DNA from: Onishia niordana
GTDB taxonomy: Bacteria > Pseudomonadota > Gammaproteobacteria > Pseudomonadales > Halomonadaceae
Direction of reading: 5' to 3'
DNA length: 64,000 nt
Assembly: GCF_004798965.1 (NCBI RefSeq)
Contig: NZ_SDSD01000006.1
Location: forward strand, 62,001-126,000
Notes under the pieces: model-generated
Seen by the model: the letters and a program-made list of their open reading frames with translations, nothing else
What the model was told of the DNA's origin: nothing
Database searches by the model: none
Shown here: one piece after another, positions 28,012 to 38,268 of the stretch
Layout: every line of letters begins with the position of its first letter
Position numbering within the stretch: the stretch's first letter is position 1
Program-made: the position numbers and the translations under genes

Positions 28012-28038
28012 TAAAGCTCCATCTCTGACGGCCGATAA
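28012..28038 (+). promoter_or_regulatory. Sigma-28 (FliA) promoter of the first chemoreceptor gene
   Basis: TAAAG (28012-28016), 14 bp, then GCCGATAA (28031-28038), a perfect match in both boxes. Confidence 0.88.
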
Positions 28039-28257
28039 GCTTTTATGTGCCGCAATAGGTTTTAAAGGCCAGTTGTCTACTGAGAACAGGCTATTCAAGG
28101 CAGCACAAGAAGTACGGCCAACACCAACATTATTAGACGTCACATCATCTCGCCCTGACAAACGCGAGTGGGACATCGGTTGCTGCTGTCGGTAACGGTG
28201 CCCGGTCAAGGACGGCGATAGTGGATCGGCTTCGCCAACAATAGGAAAGGGGTTCCA

Positions 28258-29565
28258 GTGAAGTTTATCGACAATATGACGGTACGAGTGAGCTGGGGAC
28301 TGGTGCTGGGAATGTTTTCCGGCTTGATCTTGCTGCTCAGTGCCCTCGGACTCTATGCCGTTAGTGATCCGGCTTCGGTTGCCGAAAAAGTGGCGTTGGT
28401 GAAGCTCGGTATTCTGATGGTGCTAGTCGTCACGCTGATTAGCGTACTGCTGGTGGTATGGGGGGTGACGGTGAATGTCATTCGCCCCCTGGAGCGCGCC
28501 GTCGGGCATTTTGAGCGCATGGCAAAGGGGGACTTGTCGGGAGACGTCGAGCAGCGGGGCAATAACGAGATTGGACGCCTTTTTTCTGCGATGACGCATA
28601 TGCAGCAGAGTCTCGGCAGTACCGTGGGCTCCGTTCGCCAGGGCGGCCAGACGATCTATCAGCATGCTCAGGAAATCTCTCGGGGTAATACCGATCTATC
28701 CTCCCGCACTGAACAACAGGCCGCCTCACTGCAAGAAACCGCCTCCAGTATGGAAGAGCTGACCTCTACGGTCAGCCAGAATGCCGATAACGCTCGTCAG
28801 GCCAGTCAGTTGGCCGGAGAAGCGTCTCAGACGGCGCGTCGCGGTGGTGAGGTGGTGAGTGACGTGGTCGGCACCATGCGCGAAATCAACGACAGTTCCC
28901 ACCGCGTCAGCGAGATCATCAAGGTGATCGATTCGATCGCCTTTCAGACCAATATTCTGGCCCTCAATGCGTCTGTCGAGGCCGCACGTGCCGGTGAACA
29001 CGGGCGCGGATTTGCCGTTGTGGCGGAAGAAGTCCGGAATCTCGCCGGTCGCAGCGGTGCCGCTTCCAAGGAGATTCGCGGCCTGATAGAGGCATCGGTC
29101 GAGCGTGTCGAAAACGGCACGGTGCTGGTGGATCGCGCCGGCCAAACCATGGAGGCAATCGTCGCAGCGGTACAGCGTGTAAGCGACATCATGGACGAAA
29201 TAGCCTCCGCCTCGGTAGAGCAAAGTAATGGCATCAGCCAGGTCAACCAGGCGGTTGCTCAGATGGATCAGGTGACACAGCAAAACGCCGCCCTGGTCGA
29301 GCAGGCCGCTAACGCGACAGTCGAGCTGGAACGAGAAGCGGAAGAGCTACGGTCTGCCGTTGCCATTTTCCGCTTGGCGCAGCAGTCAAGCGAAGCCTCG
29401 ACGCCTCCCTCGCCGAGGCAAAGATCATCGTCTCATCAGCATAGCGATGAGGATGCCCAGCTTGCCCGCTGGATGCCTCAACTCATGGGCAAACAGGCTG
29501 GAACGTCACAGAAGGCTGGTCGCACATCGTCATCTCATGACGAAAACGACTGGTCGTCCTTCTAA
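28258..29565 (+). CDS. Methyl-accepting chemotaxis protein without a periplasmic sensor domain
   Basis: The 435-residue receptor starts with GTG behind AAAGGGG. Two spans (about 12-33 and 46-71) are separated by only about 12 residues, so there is no periplasmic ligand domain. A HAMP domain (about 72-125) and a full signalling domain follow, including the hairpin tip [33 protein letters not shown]. The C-terminus is DWSSF, resembling the NWETF pentapeptide that tethers CheR/CheB. The signal is probably sensed at or within the membrane, in the cytoplasm, or through mixed receptor arrays (inference). Confidence 0.93.
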   Translation: MKFIDNMTVRVSWGLVLGMFSGLILLLSALGLYAVSDPASVAEKVALVKLGILMVLVVTLISVLLVVWGVTVNVIRPLERAVGHFERMAKGDLSGDVEQRGNNEIGRLFSAMTHMQQSLGSTVGSVRQGGQTIYQHAQEISRGNTDLSSRTEQQAASLQETASSMEELTSTVSQNADNARQASQLAGEASQTARRGGEVVSDVVGTMREINDSSHRVSEIIKVIDSIAFQTNILALNASVEAARAGEHGRGFAVVAEEVRNLAGRSGAASKEIRGLIEASVERVENGTVLVDRAGQTMEAIVAAVQRVSDIMDEIASASVEQSNGISQVNQAVAQMDQVTQQNAALVEQAANATVELEREAEELRSAVAIFRLAQQSSEASTPPSPRQRSSSHQHSDEDAQLARWMPQLMGKQAGTSQKAGRTSSSHDENDWSSF

Positions 29566-29660
29566 ATGAATTATCGCGCCTCGCGTTGCGCTTGCGAGGT
29601 TGGTGTAAAAAAACAATCAAGTCTGCCGGGGCTCGTTAGGGGCCTACGTAAGGGGGAAGA

Positions 29661-31847
29661 ATGCGCAACAATCAACCTGTCACGCAGCGGGAAGTAGAGC
29701 TCAAGGATGATGACTTCCTGATTTCGAGAACGGATACCAAGGGCCGTATTACCTACGCCAATCCGGCTTTCATCGAAATTAGTGGTTTTTCTAAAGAAGA
29801 GTTGATTGGGGCGCCGCACAATCTTGTTCGCCATCCCGATATGCCGACGGCAGCCTTTGCCAATATGTGGGAGACCCTCAAGGCTGGCGAGGGCTGGTCA
29901 GGGTTTGTCAAGAATCGGCGCAAGGATGGAGATCATTATTGGGTCCACGCCAGCGTCACACCGATTATCGAAGACGGCAACGTGGTGGGCTATGCGTCCC
30001 TGCGGGTCAAGGCCGACCGCGAAGCCATCGAAAAGGCCGATCAAAGCTATGCGCTGATCCGTGAAGGTCGTGGCAAGCACCTGATGCTTGAACGGGGAAA
30101 CTTGCGCAGACGGGGCCTTTGGGGACGACTATGCCGCATTAACCCGACAAGCATGCGCTCTCGCCTTACCACCATGATCGGTGTTGCCATGGTATTGCTG
30201 GTTGTCAGTGGTGGCCTGGGGCTTTTTGGTCTCAACGTTGCCGGTGAGCGCATTCTTGAGATCAAGCAGGATGGCCTTGAGGACGTGGCGCGCCTGCAGC
30301 GGATTGAACAGTTGATGACGCAAGGGCGGGATAGACTCGATGGGCCTATCAGTAACCCCATGTCTGCTGATGTCGAGAGTCTTACGGCAGATACCGGTGC
30401 GCTGGTGACCAATCTTGAAACGGCATGGGCGGGCTACATCGGTGATGGCGTCAACATTACCAGCGCTGAACAGACGTTCGCCGATGGTCTCGATGCCTAT
30501 ATCGACGAAGGCATGAATGCCGCGGTGAGTGCCCTCGACTCGGGTGATTTCTATCAGGCGTATGTCGCCTTCAATGAGGTGCTGAAGCCCAAGGGTGCCG
30601 AACTGTCGGCCACGATCAATGAGTTGGTCGAACAGAAGCAGGATGCAGCCACGGACCTGGCTGAGCAAGCGAGCGCGGATCAGCAAAGGATGCTCATTCT
30701 CCAGGGGATCTTGCTCAGTGTCGGATTACTGCTGCTCCTTCTGCTCGGGACCTTAACGGTGCGTTCATTGACCAAGCCGCTGCGTGAGTCGATGCAGTTC
30801 ACCCTGCAGATCGCTGCGGGCAACCTTGCCGCCAGCATCCCCGCACATCGTAACGATGAGGCAGGTCGTTTGATGGCGGCGCTTGATGTCATGCGCAAGA
30901 GCCTCGGCAGTATTGTTAGCGACGTCAACGGCAGTGTGAAGGTGGTCGAGCCGGCGGCACGTGATATCGCCCAGGGTAATGAAGATTTGTCGTCACGCAC
31001 CGAACAGCAGGCGGCCTCACTCCAAGAAACGGCCTCCAGCATGGAAGAGATGACCACTACGGTGCAGCAGAACGCCGATAACGCCCGCCAGGCCAGCAGT
31101 CTGGCCGTCGACAATGCTACCCAGGTGGGAAATGCCGGTGAACTGATGAATCAGGTTGTCACCACCATGGAAAGTATCACCGCGAGTTCGCGCAAGATGA
31201 CCGAGATCATCGATGTCATCGACTCCATCGCCTTCCAGACCAATATCCTGGCACTCAATGCGTCTGTTGAGGCTGCCCGCGCCGGTGAGCATGGGCGAGG
31301 CTTCGCGGTGGTTGCCGAGGAAGTGCGAAGCCTGGCGGGACGCAGCAGCTCTGCCTCCAAGGAAATTCGCGATCTGATTTCCGGTTCAGCCAAGGAGATC
31401 GACACCGGTGCCGGTCTGGTCAAGTCGGCAGAAACTGCCATCGGGGAGGTGGTGTCGGCGGCCACCCGTGTCAACGACATCATGAGCGAGATTACGGCTG
31501 CCTCCGAGGAGCAGAGCAGCGGTATCACGCAGATCAATCAGGCCATTGCACAAATGGATGAGGTGACGCAGCAAAACGCTACACGGGTGCAGTCCTCGGC
31601 ACATGCGGCCTACCAGCTTGAACAGCAGACCCGCCACTTGAGCACGGCAATTGCCGCCTTCCGCCTGCGCGGCGAAGGTGTCGAGACGGTCAATAGCCGC
31701 CCTCAAAAGGAAGGCAGCAGTCCGGCGCTCAAGCAGCCTGCAGGGCGTGGTGAGCGGTCAGCATCGCAGCCGAGTCAGCAAGGACAGCGTGCGCTACATC
31801 AAGACCGGCAGTTGGCCAGTGTCAATGACGAGTGGGAGGAATTTTGA
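29661..31847 (+). CDS. Aer-type PAS chemoreceptor with an additional periplasmic domain
   Basis: Residues about 15-140 closely resemble the FAD-binding PAS domain of E. coli Aer: [36 protein letters not shown]. Unlike Aer, a first span (about 170-190) is followed by a periplasmic four-helix-type domain (about 192-343), a second span (about 344-367), HAMP and the signalling domain with [20 protein letters not shown]. The C-terminus EWEEF is a CheR/CheB tether. The 728-residue protein may combine redox or oxygen sensing with an external signal (inference). Its stop overlaps the TTG start of cheR. Confidence 0.92.
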   Translation: MRNNQPVTQREVELKDDDFLISRTDTKGRITYANPAFIEISGFSKEELIGAPHNLVRHPDMPTAAFANMWETLKAGEGWSGFVKNRRKDGDHYWVHASVTPIIEDGNVVGYASLRVKADREAIEKADQSYALIREGRGKHLMLERGNLRRRGLWGRLCRINPTSMRSRLTTMIGVAMVLLVVSGGLGLFGLNVAGERILEIKQDGLEDVARLQRIEQLMTQGRDRLDGPISNPMSADVESLTADTGALVTNLETAWAGYIGDGVNITSAEQTFADGLDAYIDEGMNAAVSALDSGDFYQAYVAFNEVLKPKGAELSATINELVEQKQDAATDLAEQASADQQRMLILQGILLSVGLLLLLLLGTLTVRSLTKPLRESMQFTLQIAAGNLAASIPAHRNDEAGRLMAALDVMRKSLGSIVSDVNGSVKVVEPAARDIAQGNEDLSSRTEQQAASLQETASSMEEMTTTVQQNADNARQASSLAVDNATQVGNAGELMNQVVTTMESITASSRKMTEIIDVIDSIAFQTNILALNASVEAARAGEHGRGFAVVAEEVRSLAGRSSSASKEIRDLISGSAKEIDTGAGLVKSAETAIGEVVSAATRVNDIMSEITAASEEQSSGITQINQAIAQMDEVTQQNATRVQSSAHAAYQLEQQTRHLSTAIAAFRLRGEGVETVNSRPQKEGSSPALKQPAGRGERSASQPSQQGQRALHQDRQLASVNDEWEEF

Positions 31848-32719
31848 ACAGTCATGTTCCCCAAGAGATGAGCGGTCCGGGAGGTTGGTCGACCTCCCAG
31901 GCCGACCGGGACCTTGTCCTCACCGCACAGGATTTCTCCCGTATCCGTGAGCTGATCTACCAGCGTGCCGGCATTGTGCTCGCCGAGCACAAGCGCGAGA
32001 TGGTCTACAGCCGGCTGGCAAAGCGGTTGCGTCATCATGGCCTTACCCATTTCGGTGATTATCTGGCGCGCCTCGAGCGCCAGCCCGAGGCCAAAGAGTG
32101 GGAGGCATTCACGAATGCACTGACCACCAACCTCACGGCCTTCTTCAGGGAAGCTCACCACTTCCCGCTGCTATCCAAACACGTTGCTGATCGGAAGGAT
32201 CGCGTACGGGTCTGGAGTGCAGCAGCCTCTACCGGCGAGGAGCCCTATTCGATTGCCATGACGCTGCGTGAGGCGTTGGGGACCCGCGCCGATCAGGCGC
32301 AGGTAGTGGCGACCGACATCGATACCGATGCCTTGGCGCGTGCTCGCGAAGGCATTTATGCCATGGAGCAGGTCACCAAGCTGGATGAGGCGCGAATCAA
32401 GCGTTTCTTCCAGAAGGGGAGTGGTCGGCGTGCGGGCTTCGCTCGAGTGCGCCCCGAGGTGGCCTCCATGGTCGAATACAAGTCACTTAACCTGCTGGCG
32501 CCGGGGTGGCCTATTGAAGGGCCCTTCGATGCGATTTTCTGTCGCAACGTGATGATTTATTTCGATAAATCGACTCAGGCGAAAATTCTGCAGCGGTTTG
32601 CGCCGCTCTTGAAGCCAGATGGGCTGCTGTTTGCCGGGCATTCGGAGAATTTTTCCTACATCAGCGAGGCGTTTCGCCTGCGTGGACAAACGGTTTACAC
32701 CCTGGCGGCCCGACCCTGA
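31844..32719 (+). CDS. cheR: Chemotaxis protein methyltransferase CheR
   Basis: CheR methylates receptor glutamates using S-adenosylmethionine. Motifs [32 protein letters not shown] (SAM site), [17 protein letters not shown], and [14 protein letters not shown] with HSENF are all present. The chosen TTG (31844) overlaps the preceding receptor stop and has GGGAGGA four to five bases upstream, giving 291 residues; a GTG at 31832 or ATG at 31868 are alternatives. It is followed by a FliA promoter for cheB. Confidence 0.95.
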   Translation: MNSHVPQEMSGPGGWSTSQADRDLVLTAQDFSRIRELIYQRAGIVLAEHKREMVYSRLAKRLRHHGLTHFGDYLARLERQPEAKEWEAFTNALTTNLTAFFREAHHFPLLSKHVADRKDRVRVWSAAASTGEEPYSIAMTLREALGTRADQAQVVATDIDTDALARAREGIYAMEQVTKLDEARIKRFFQKGSGRRAGFARVRPEVASMVEYKSLNLLAPGWPIEGPFDAIFCRNVMIYFDKSTQAKILQRFAPLLKPDGLLFAGHSENFSYISEAFRLRGQTVYTLAARP

Positions 32720-32779
32720 TGCGCCCTCACGCGTCAGGCTCTTTCCTCTTTCCGGAACGCTAAATATCAGGCCCTGGGG

Positions 32780-32806
32780 TAAAGCTCGCCCAGTGGCGGC
32801 CGATAA
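32780..32806 (+). promoter_or_regulatory. Sigma-28 (FliA) promoter of cheB and genes behind it
   Basis: TAAAG (32780-32784), 14 bp, then GCCGATAA (32799-32806), perfect in both boxes. The transcript would start near 32813, so the cheB TTG at 32869 has a leader of about 55 nt. Confidence 0.88.
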
Positions 32807-32868
32807 AGCTATTGATGCCCTGCTGCGAGTATCTCTCCGCGGTTGGCCCCTCACATAGGAGATTTGCC

Positions 32869-33930
32869 TTGACTTCAGCAAGGATCAAGGTGCTTTGCGT
32901 CGATGATTCGGCGCTGATACGCGACCTGCTCAGCGAAATCATCAACGCCCAGCCGGACATGGAAGTAGTGGCGGTAGCGCCGGATCCTATCGTGGCACGC
33001 GATCTGATCAAGCAGCATAACCCTGATGTGTTGACCCTGGACGTGGAAATGCCGCGCATGGATGGCCTCGATTTTCTCGAGCGTCTGATGCGTCTGCGCC
33101 CCATGCCGGTGTTGATGGTCTCCTCGCTTACGCAGTCCGGTTCAGAAGTGACATTGCGGGCCCTGGAGCTTGGCGCCCTGGACTTTCTGGCCAAGCCTTC
33201 GATGGGCATCCGCAATGGGATGATGGAATACGGTGACCTGATCGCCGAGAAACTGCGCGCCGCTGCCCGCTCCCGTCCTCGCCAGGCGCGCGCCAAGGAT
33301 CGCCCGGCTCCCCAGACACTCCAGGCGCCATTGGTGTCCAGCGAAAAGCTCTTGATCATCGGTGCCTCGACCGGTGGCACCGAGGCGATTCGCAATGTCC
33401 TGGAGCCTCTGCCATCCAATGCCCCGGCCATTCTGATTACTCAGCACATGCCGGGTGGCTTCACGCGCTCCTTTGCCGAGCGTCTCGACAAGCTGTGTCG
33501 GATTCGCGTCAAGGAGGCCAGTGACGGTGAGCGTGTGCTGCCGGGACACGCCTATATTGCGCCCGGCGACCAGCACCTGAAGCTGGCCCGCAGCGGTGCC
33601 AACTATGTGGTGCGCCTCGACGATGGCCCGCCGGTCAACCGTCATCGTCCGTCGGTGGACGTACTTTTTGATTCTGCTGCCCAGCAGGCCGGTCGCAACG
33701 CCATCGGCGTACTGCTGACCGGCATGGGCAAGGATGGTGCCGCTGGCCTTTTGGCCATGCGCAAGGCTGGTGCCGCGACAGTGGCTCAGGATGAAGCCAG
33801 TTGCGTCGTCTTTGGCATGCCGCGTGAGGCTATTGCTCTGGGGGCCGCCGATGAGGTGCTGCCGCTTGAGGATATTGCCCCCCGATTGATGAAACTGGTA
33901 GCAGCCTCAGGCCGCGCGCAACGCGTCTAG
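32869..33930 (+). CDS. cheB: Chemotaxis response regulator and protein-glutamate methylesterase CheB
   Basis: CheB (353 residues) has an N-terminal receiver domain ([27 protein letters not shown] with the phospho-acceptor Asp) and a C-terminal methylesterase domain with the catalytic Ser ([10 protein letters not shown]), His (ITQHMPGGF) and Asp ([10 protein letters not shown]). The TTG at 32869 is preferred because AGGAG lies eight bases upstream and the FliA transcript begins near 32813; an upstream in-frame ATG lies right at that transcript start. It leads a unit with a chemoreceptor, cheY and cheZ. Confidence 0.96.
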   Translation: MTSARIKVLCVDDSALIRDLLSEIINAQPDMEVVAVAPDPIVARDLIKQHNPDVLTLDVEMPRMDGLDFLERLMRLRPMPVLMVSSLTQSGSEVTLRALELGALDFLAKPSMGIRNGMMEYGDLIAEKLRAAARSRPRQARAKDRPAPQTLQAPLVSSEKLLIIGASTGGTEAIRNVLEPLPSNAPAILITQHMPGGFTRSFAERLDKLCRIRVKEASDGERVLPGHAYIAPGDQHLKLARSGANYVVRLDDGPPVNRHRPSVDVLFDSAAQQAGRNAIGVLLTGMGKDGAAGLLAMRKAGAATVAQDEASCVVFGMPREAIALGAADEVLPLEDIAPRLMKLVAASGRAQRV

Positions 33931-33995
33931 TAACGGACACGCGGTTAGGAAACAGCAATAACACAACGTCATTGCACGACAGGGAGTCCACGACC

Positions 33996-35699
33996 ATGCA
34001 TCTGTTTCGCAACCTGAGCATCCATGCCGCCATCACCACGGTATTAGGTGTCTTTGCCGTGTTGATTGGCTTGATCGCTTTCCTGGGAGAGCTCGCCAAC
34101 TATAAGGCGGGGGATACGTTCTCGACAGTCGATCAGATTAATGTTCAGCAGCTCAATGAGATCAATCGGGCCGATGCGCTGCTGACCGGCGCACGATTGG
34201 AGTTGATGGCAGCTTCCAAGGAGTTGCTGGTCGGACGTACCGATGAGGCGTCGACGTTGGTTGCCAGTGGTCTGAACCAGATCGATCGCGCCGAGGAGCG
34301 TTACCAGAGCTTCGAGTCGGTCCCGGTGAGTGAGCAGGGGCGTGAAGCCGTGGGCAAGGTCAAGGCACAGTTCCCTCAAGTACTTGAGTTGGCCCGCGCC
34401 CAGCACGAGGCGTTAAGCAACCGCAATGTCACGACCTTCGATCGCCTGGAAGAGGAGATGGTCGCGTCGAGTGATGCCCTGGATATGGCGCTTACCGACT
34501 TCGTGCATTACGCAGAGGAGCGCGGCGCTACGCTGATCAATGAGTACGAGGGCAGTGCTGAAACGTTCGAGCTTATCGGTCTGGCGGCGTTAATCGTCAC
34601 GGCGATTATTCTGTTGCTGATCTATGTGGCCTTGCGTCGTGTCCTGTTTCAACCGCTTAACGAGGCCGTGGCAACCCTTGAGCGTATCGCCAAGGCGGAT
34701 CTTTCTGAAGATATCCGGGCCACGACGCATAACGAGATCGGTAAGCTGTTTGCCGCCATGCGCGATATGCAGCAGGGGCTTTCTAAGACCGTGGGAACCG
34801 TGCGTGAGAGCAGTAGCTCGATTCATGTCGGCACGCGCGAGATCGCCAGCGGCAACGCCGATTTGTCCTCGCGCACCGAGGAGCAGGCGGCGTCTCTGCA
34901 GCAGACGGCCTCGAGCATGGAGGAGTTGACCACCACCGTGAAGCAGAACGCCGACAACGCACGTCAGGCCAGTGGTCTGGCCTTCGAGGCGTCTAGCACG
35001 GCAGGCCGAGGCGGTGAGGTGGTCGATCGCGTCATCACGACCATGCACGGTATTTCACAAAGCTCGCAGGAGATCGCCGATATCACGGGGGTGATCGACT
35101 CCATCGCCTTCCAGACCAATATCTTGGCACTCAACGCATCCGTTGAGGCGGCAAGGGCGGGAGAGCAGGGGCGAGGCTTTGCTGTGGTGGCGGGTGAGGT
35201 GCGTAACCTGGCCGGACGTAGTGCTTCGGCCGCCAAGGAAATCAAGACGCTGATCGATGCCTCCGTCGTTCAGGTCAAGCAGGGCTCCACTCTGGTCGAA
35301 CAGGCCGGTCAGACCATGCAGGAAGTCGTGGATTCCGTTAAGCGGGTGACCGATATCATGGATGAGATCTCGGCTGCCTCTCAGGAGCAGAGCGATGGGA
35401 TCGAGCAGGTGACGCAGGCGGTTGGTCAAATGGATCAAGTGACGCAACAGAATGCTTCCCTGGTGCAGCAGGCCTCGGCGGCGGCGGCCTCTCTTGAAGA
35501 ACAGGCGAGCCGTCTTGAACAGGCGGTAGCGGTCTTCCGCTTGGCGGACGGCGCCACTCAGGCACAGCCCGCTGAGAGCGCCTCCATACCATCTAATCGT
35601 AAGGAAGAGCGTCGCTCTGGGCTGACTCGCTCGGCGACCTCCCAGGTGCCGGCAACCCGTAAGTCGGTAACGGCCGAGGACGATTGGGAAGAATTCTAA
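33996..35699 (+). CDS. Methyl-accepting chemotaxis protein, Tar-like four-helix periplasmic sensor
   Basis: From the ATG at 33996 (AGGGAG upstream) the receptor has 567 residues: span 1 (about 10-32), a periplasmic four-helix bundle of about 160 residues (TarH/4HB type), span 2 (about 195-217), HAMP, and the signalling domain. The C-terminus DWEEF should tether CheR/CheB. The ligand cannot be told from sequence. It lies between cheB and cheY. Confidence 0.94.
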   Translation: MHLFRNLSIHAAITTVLGVFAVLIGLIAFLGELANYKAGDTFSTVDQINVQQLNEINRADALLTGARLELMAASKELLVGRTDEASTLVASGLNQIDRAEERYQSFESVPVSEQGREAVGKVKAQFPQVLELARAQHEALSNRNVTTFDRLEEEMVASSDALDMALTDFVHYAEERGATLINEYEGSAETFELIGLAALIVTAIILLLIYVALRRVLFQPLNEAVATLERIAKADLSEDIRATTHNEIGKLFAAMRDMQQGLSKTVGTVRESSSSIHVGTREIASGNADLSSRTEEQAASLQQTASSMEELTTTVKQNADNARQASGLAFEASSTAGRGGEVVDRVITTMHGISQSSQEIADITGVIDSIAFQTNILALNASVEAARAGEQGRGFAVVAGEVRNLAGRSASAAKEIKTLIDASVVQVKQGSTLVEQAGQTMQEVVDSVKRVTDIMDEISAASQEQSDGIEQVTQAVGQMDQVTQQNASLVQQASAAAASLEEQASRLEQAVAVFRLADGATQAQPAESASIPSNRKEERRSGLTRSATSQVPATRKSVTAEDDWEEF

Positions 35700-35753
35700 C
35701 CACGGGTCGGCATTTGCCGGCCTTGATATCGACGACACAAGCAAGAGGTTGAA

Positions 35754-36143
35754 ATGGCCAACAAGGACATGAGAATTCTGGTAGTAGACGATTTTCCTAC
35801 CATGCGTCGTATCGTACGCAGTCTGCTCAAGGAGCTGGGCTTTACCAATGTGGAAGAGGCGGAAGACGGTCAGGATGGTCTTAACAAGCTCAAGCAAGGC
35901 GGCTTCGAGTTTGTAGTGTCAGACTGGAACATGCCCAACCTCGATGGCCTTGAGATGCTCAAGCAGATTCGTGCCGACGATAACCTTAAAGCACTGCCGG
36001 TGCTGATGGTGACGGCCGAAGCCAAGAAGGAAAATATCATCGCCGCCGCTCAGGCTGGCGCCAATGGCTATGTGGTCAAGCCGTTCACCGCCGCGACGCT
36101 CGATGAGAAGCTGAACAAGATCTTCGAAAAGCTCGGCATGTAA
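35754..36143 (+). CDS. cheY: Chemotaxis response regulator CheY
   Basis: CheY (129 residues) is a single receiver domain. Asp12, Asp13 and the phospho-acceptor Asp57 ([10 protein letters not shown]), the Thr in [10 protein letters not shown] and the Lys in YVVKPFTA are in the E. coli positions. Phospho-CheY binds FliM to reverse rotation. AGAGG lies seven bases upstream of the ATG. Confidence 0.98.
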   Translation: MANKDMRILVVDDFPTMRRIVRSLLKELGFTNVEEAEDGQDGLNKLKQGGFEFVVSDWNMPNLDGLEMLKQIRADDNLKALPVLMVTAEAKKENIIAAAQAGANGYVVKPFTAATLDEKLNKIFEKLGM

Positions 36144-36179
36144 TCAGGACGAGGGCCTACCTCGGCAGGAGAAGCGATC

Positions 36180-36866
36180 ATGAGTGAACAGGCTCAACAG
36201 GCGTCTACCGAGGTTGGTGGCGGCGAAGACCTGGTGAAGCGGATCGGGCAGTTGACGCGCATGTTGCGTGAAAACATGCGCGAGCTCGGACTTGACCAGG
36301 AAATCGAGAAAGCCGCGGAGGCGATTCCCGATGCCCGCGACCGCCTCAACTATGTAGCGTCGATGACTGAACAGGCAGCGGATCGAGCGCTTAACGCCAT
36401 CGACCGAGCCCAGCCGCTGCAAGACGATCTCGAGTCTCGCGCGGCGTCGCTCGACAAGCGGTGGTCGGAGTGGTTCGAAGCGCCGAAGGAGTTGGATGAG
36501 GCCCGCGAATTGGTCATCGACACGCGCAGCTACTTGGGTGAGGTGCCGGAAAAGACGCAAGGGACTCAGAAAGAGTTGATGGAAATCATGATGGCCCAGG
36601 ACTTTCAGGATCTGACGGGCCAGGTGATCAAGAAGATGATGGATGTCATCCGTGAAATAGAGCATCAACTGGTTCAAGTGTTGCTCGACAGCGTGCCGGC
36701 TGAGCAGGGCCGCGACGAGATGAAGCGACGTGCCGAAGGTCAGTGGGAGGCCGATGCCAAGCGGGAAGCCTCGCTGCTCAATGGCCCCCAGGTGAAAACG
36801 GATGCCCATGATGTAGTCAGTAGTCAGGATCAGGTCGACGACTTGCTCGACGAGCTGGGTTTCTAG
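36180..36866 (+). CDS. cheZ: CheY phosphatase CheZ
   Basis: CheZ (228 residues) is mostly helical. [21 protein letters not shown] carries the catalytic Gln that enters the CheY active site, and the C-terminal [13 protein letters not shown] is the CheY-docking peptide. It ends the cheB transcript ahead of a strong hairpin. Confidence 0.97.
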   Translation: MSEQAQQASTEVGGGEDLVKRIGQLTRMLRENMRELGLDQEIEKAAEAIPDARDRLNYVASMTEQAADRALNAIDRAQPLQDDLESRAASLDKRWSEWFEAPKELDEARELVIDTRSYLGEVPEKTQGTQKELMEIMMAQDFQDLTGQVIKKMMDVIREIEHQLVQVLLDSVPAEQGRDEMKRRAEGQWEADAKREASLLNGPQVKTDAHDVVSSQDQVDDLLDELGF

Positions 36867-36873
36867 CGCTTGA

Positions 36874-36910
36874 CCCCCACCGAGCTTTTGATGCTTGGTG
36901 GGGGCAATTC
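36874..36910 (+). terminator. Probable terminator after cheZ
   Basis: A 12-bp stem, CCCCCACCGAGC with GCTTGGTGGGGG (one G-T pair, 7-nt loop), spans 36874-36904. The T tract is weak (CAATTCC). Confidence 0.65.
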
Positions 36911-36980
36911 CTTGTGCAACGCATTATTCGTCCCCATCCTTCCGCACCCTCATTCGACAGGGTGCCAGCGCGCGTGTCCT

Positions 36981-37008
36981 GAATAAGGCCTAATACCTCT
37001 CGCTATTT
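36981..37008 (+). promoter_or_regulatory. Possible FlhDC-binding site upstream of flhB
   Basis: GAATAAGG (36981-36988) and CGCTATTT (37001-37008) form imperfect inverted half-sites with 12 bp between them, resembling the enterobacterial FlhDC pattern (AAATARCG, spacer, CGYTATTT). It lies about 80 bp before flhB, a class II gene in enterics. One half is perfect and the other is weak. Confidence 0.4.
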
Positions 37009-37089
37009 AACGCATCGGCTCTTCCCCGCTTTATCGACAATGACCAGCATCCAATTGCCCTCTCCGTAAAGGCCCGCTGGTTATCGCTT

Positions 37090-38268
37090 ATGGCCGATGA
37101 AAGCAGTGACGACGAAAAGACAGAAGAGGCCACACCACGACGAGAACAGAAAGCGCGTGACGATGGTCAGGTAGCGCGCTCTCGGGAACTGGCGACCTTC
37201 ATGCTCCTGCTGGCCGGCGTTATCGGCTTGTGGTCGATGGGCAATACCCTGTATGGCCAGCTCGGCACGATGATGGAGCAGTCGTTTCTGTTCGAGCGTC
37301 GCCAGGCGTTCGAGGTCATGCCCATGCTGACGCATGCCTGGACCCTGGGAGAAAGCGCCTTTTATGCCTTGTTACCGCTGTTTTTGATGCTGGTCGTGGT
37401 GGCGCTGGTTTCGCCGGCGCTGCTGGGTGGCTGGATGATCTCGGCCAAATCACTACAACCCCAGCTTTCCAAGATGAACCCTGTCAAGGGGCTGAAGCGG
37501 CTCTTCTCGACTCAGGCCTTGGCGGAGCTCGCCAAGGCGATCGCCAAGTCGGTGCTGGTGGGGGGCGTCGGTGCTTGGTTCCTGGTGACCCATGTCGGTG
37601 AATTCATGGCGCTGATGGACCAACCCATCAAGCAGGCCCTGGCCAAGGCCATGAATCTGGCGGCGACCGCCAGTGGTCTTATGGTGCTGACCCTGATCGT
37701 CGCGGTGCTGATCGATGTGCCCTTCCAGCTATGGAGCCATGCCAAGAAGCTGCGCATGAGCAAGGACGAGGTCAAGCGCGAGCACAAGGAGTCCGAGGGT
37801 GACCCGCAGGTAAAAGGGCGTATTCGTCAGCAGCAGCAGGCCATGGCCCGCAATCGCATGATGAGCAAGGTGCCTGAAGCCGATGTGATCGTGACCAACC
37901 CGACCCATTATGCGGTAGCGCTACGCTACGACCAGAGCAAGATGGCCGCACCGCGAGTGGTGGCCAAGGGCGCGGACGAAGTGGCCAAGCGGATCAGGGA
38001 AGTGGCGGAGGAGCACAAGATTCCGTTGCTTGAGGCGCCTCCGCTGGCTCGCGCACTACATGGCCATGTCGATCTCGACGCTGAGGTTCCCATGGCGCTC
38101 TATACCGCTGTCGCTGAGGTGTTGGCCTGGGCGATGCGCCTTAAGAGCGTTCGCGAGGCGGGTGGCGAGATGCCCGATACGCCACGTGATCTGCCGGTTC
38201 CCAGCGAGCTGGATGATAAGTCTGCGCCGGCTACCCCGCGCGATGACACCACCGAGGAGCCTCGATGA
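37090..38268 (+). CDS. flhB: Flagellar export switch protein FlhB
   Basis: FlhB (392 residues) has four spans (about 33-55, 90-113, 145-168, 190-212) and a cytoplasmic domain with the self-cleaving NPTH at residues 270-273. It switches export specificity after FliK signals hook completion. Length and site position match E. coli FlhB. It overlaps flhA by 4 nt. Its C-terminal domain has a free-standing relative at 21659-21943. Confidence 0.97.
   Translation: MADESSDDEKTEEATPRREQKARDDGQVARSRELATFMLLLAGVIGLWSMGNTLYGQLGTMMEQSFLFERRQAFEVMPMLTHAWTLGESAFYALLPLFLMLVVVALVSPALLGGWMISAKSLQPQLSKMNPVKGLKRLFSTQALAELAKAIAKSVLVGGVGAWFLVTHVGEFMALMDQPIKQALAKAMNLAATASGLMVLTLIVAVLIDVPFQLWSHAKKLRMSKDEVKREHKESEGDPQVKGRIRQQQQAMARNRMMSKVPEADVIVTNPTHYAVALRYDQSKMAAPRVVAKGADEVAKRIREVAEEHKIPLLEAPPLARALHGHVDLDAEVPMALYTAVAEVLAWAMRLKSVREAGGEMPDTPRDLPVPSELDDKSAPATPRDDTTEEPR

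Larger units (their letters stand above)
27918..28257 (+). other. Region between cheW and the first chemoreceptor gene
   Basis: The 340-bp gap holds the cheW terminator (27952-27982) and a perfect sigma-28 promoter (28012-28038), leaving an unusually long leader of about 210 nt before the GTG at 28258. No convincing small ORF is seen in the leader. A second GCCGATAA-like sequence (GGCGATAG, 28214-28221) lacks a proper -35 box. Confidence 0.6.

Noticed and set aside
27991..28209. 72-codon minus-strand frame upstream of the first chemoreceptor
   Set aside because: It runs antisense through a perfect sigma-28 promoter and its leader and has no motif.
28206..28221. TCAAG and GGCGATAG close to the first chemoreceptor start
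   Set aside because: The two boxes are 3 bp apart, and no -35 box is found at the proper distance; the perfect promoter at 28012-28038 explains expression better.
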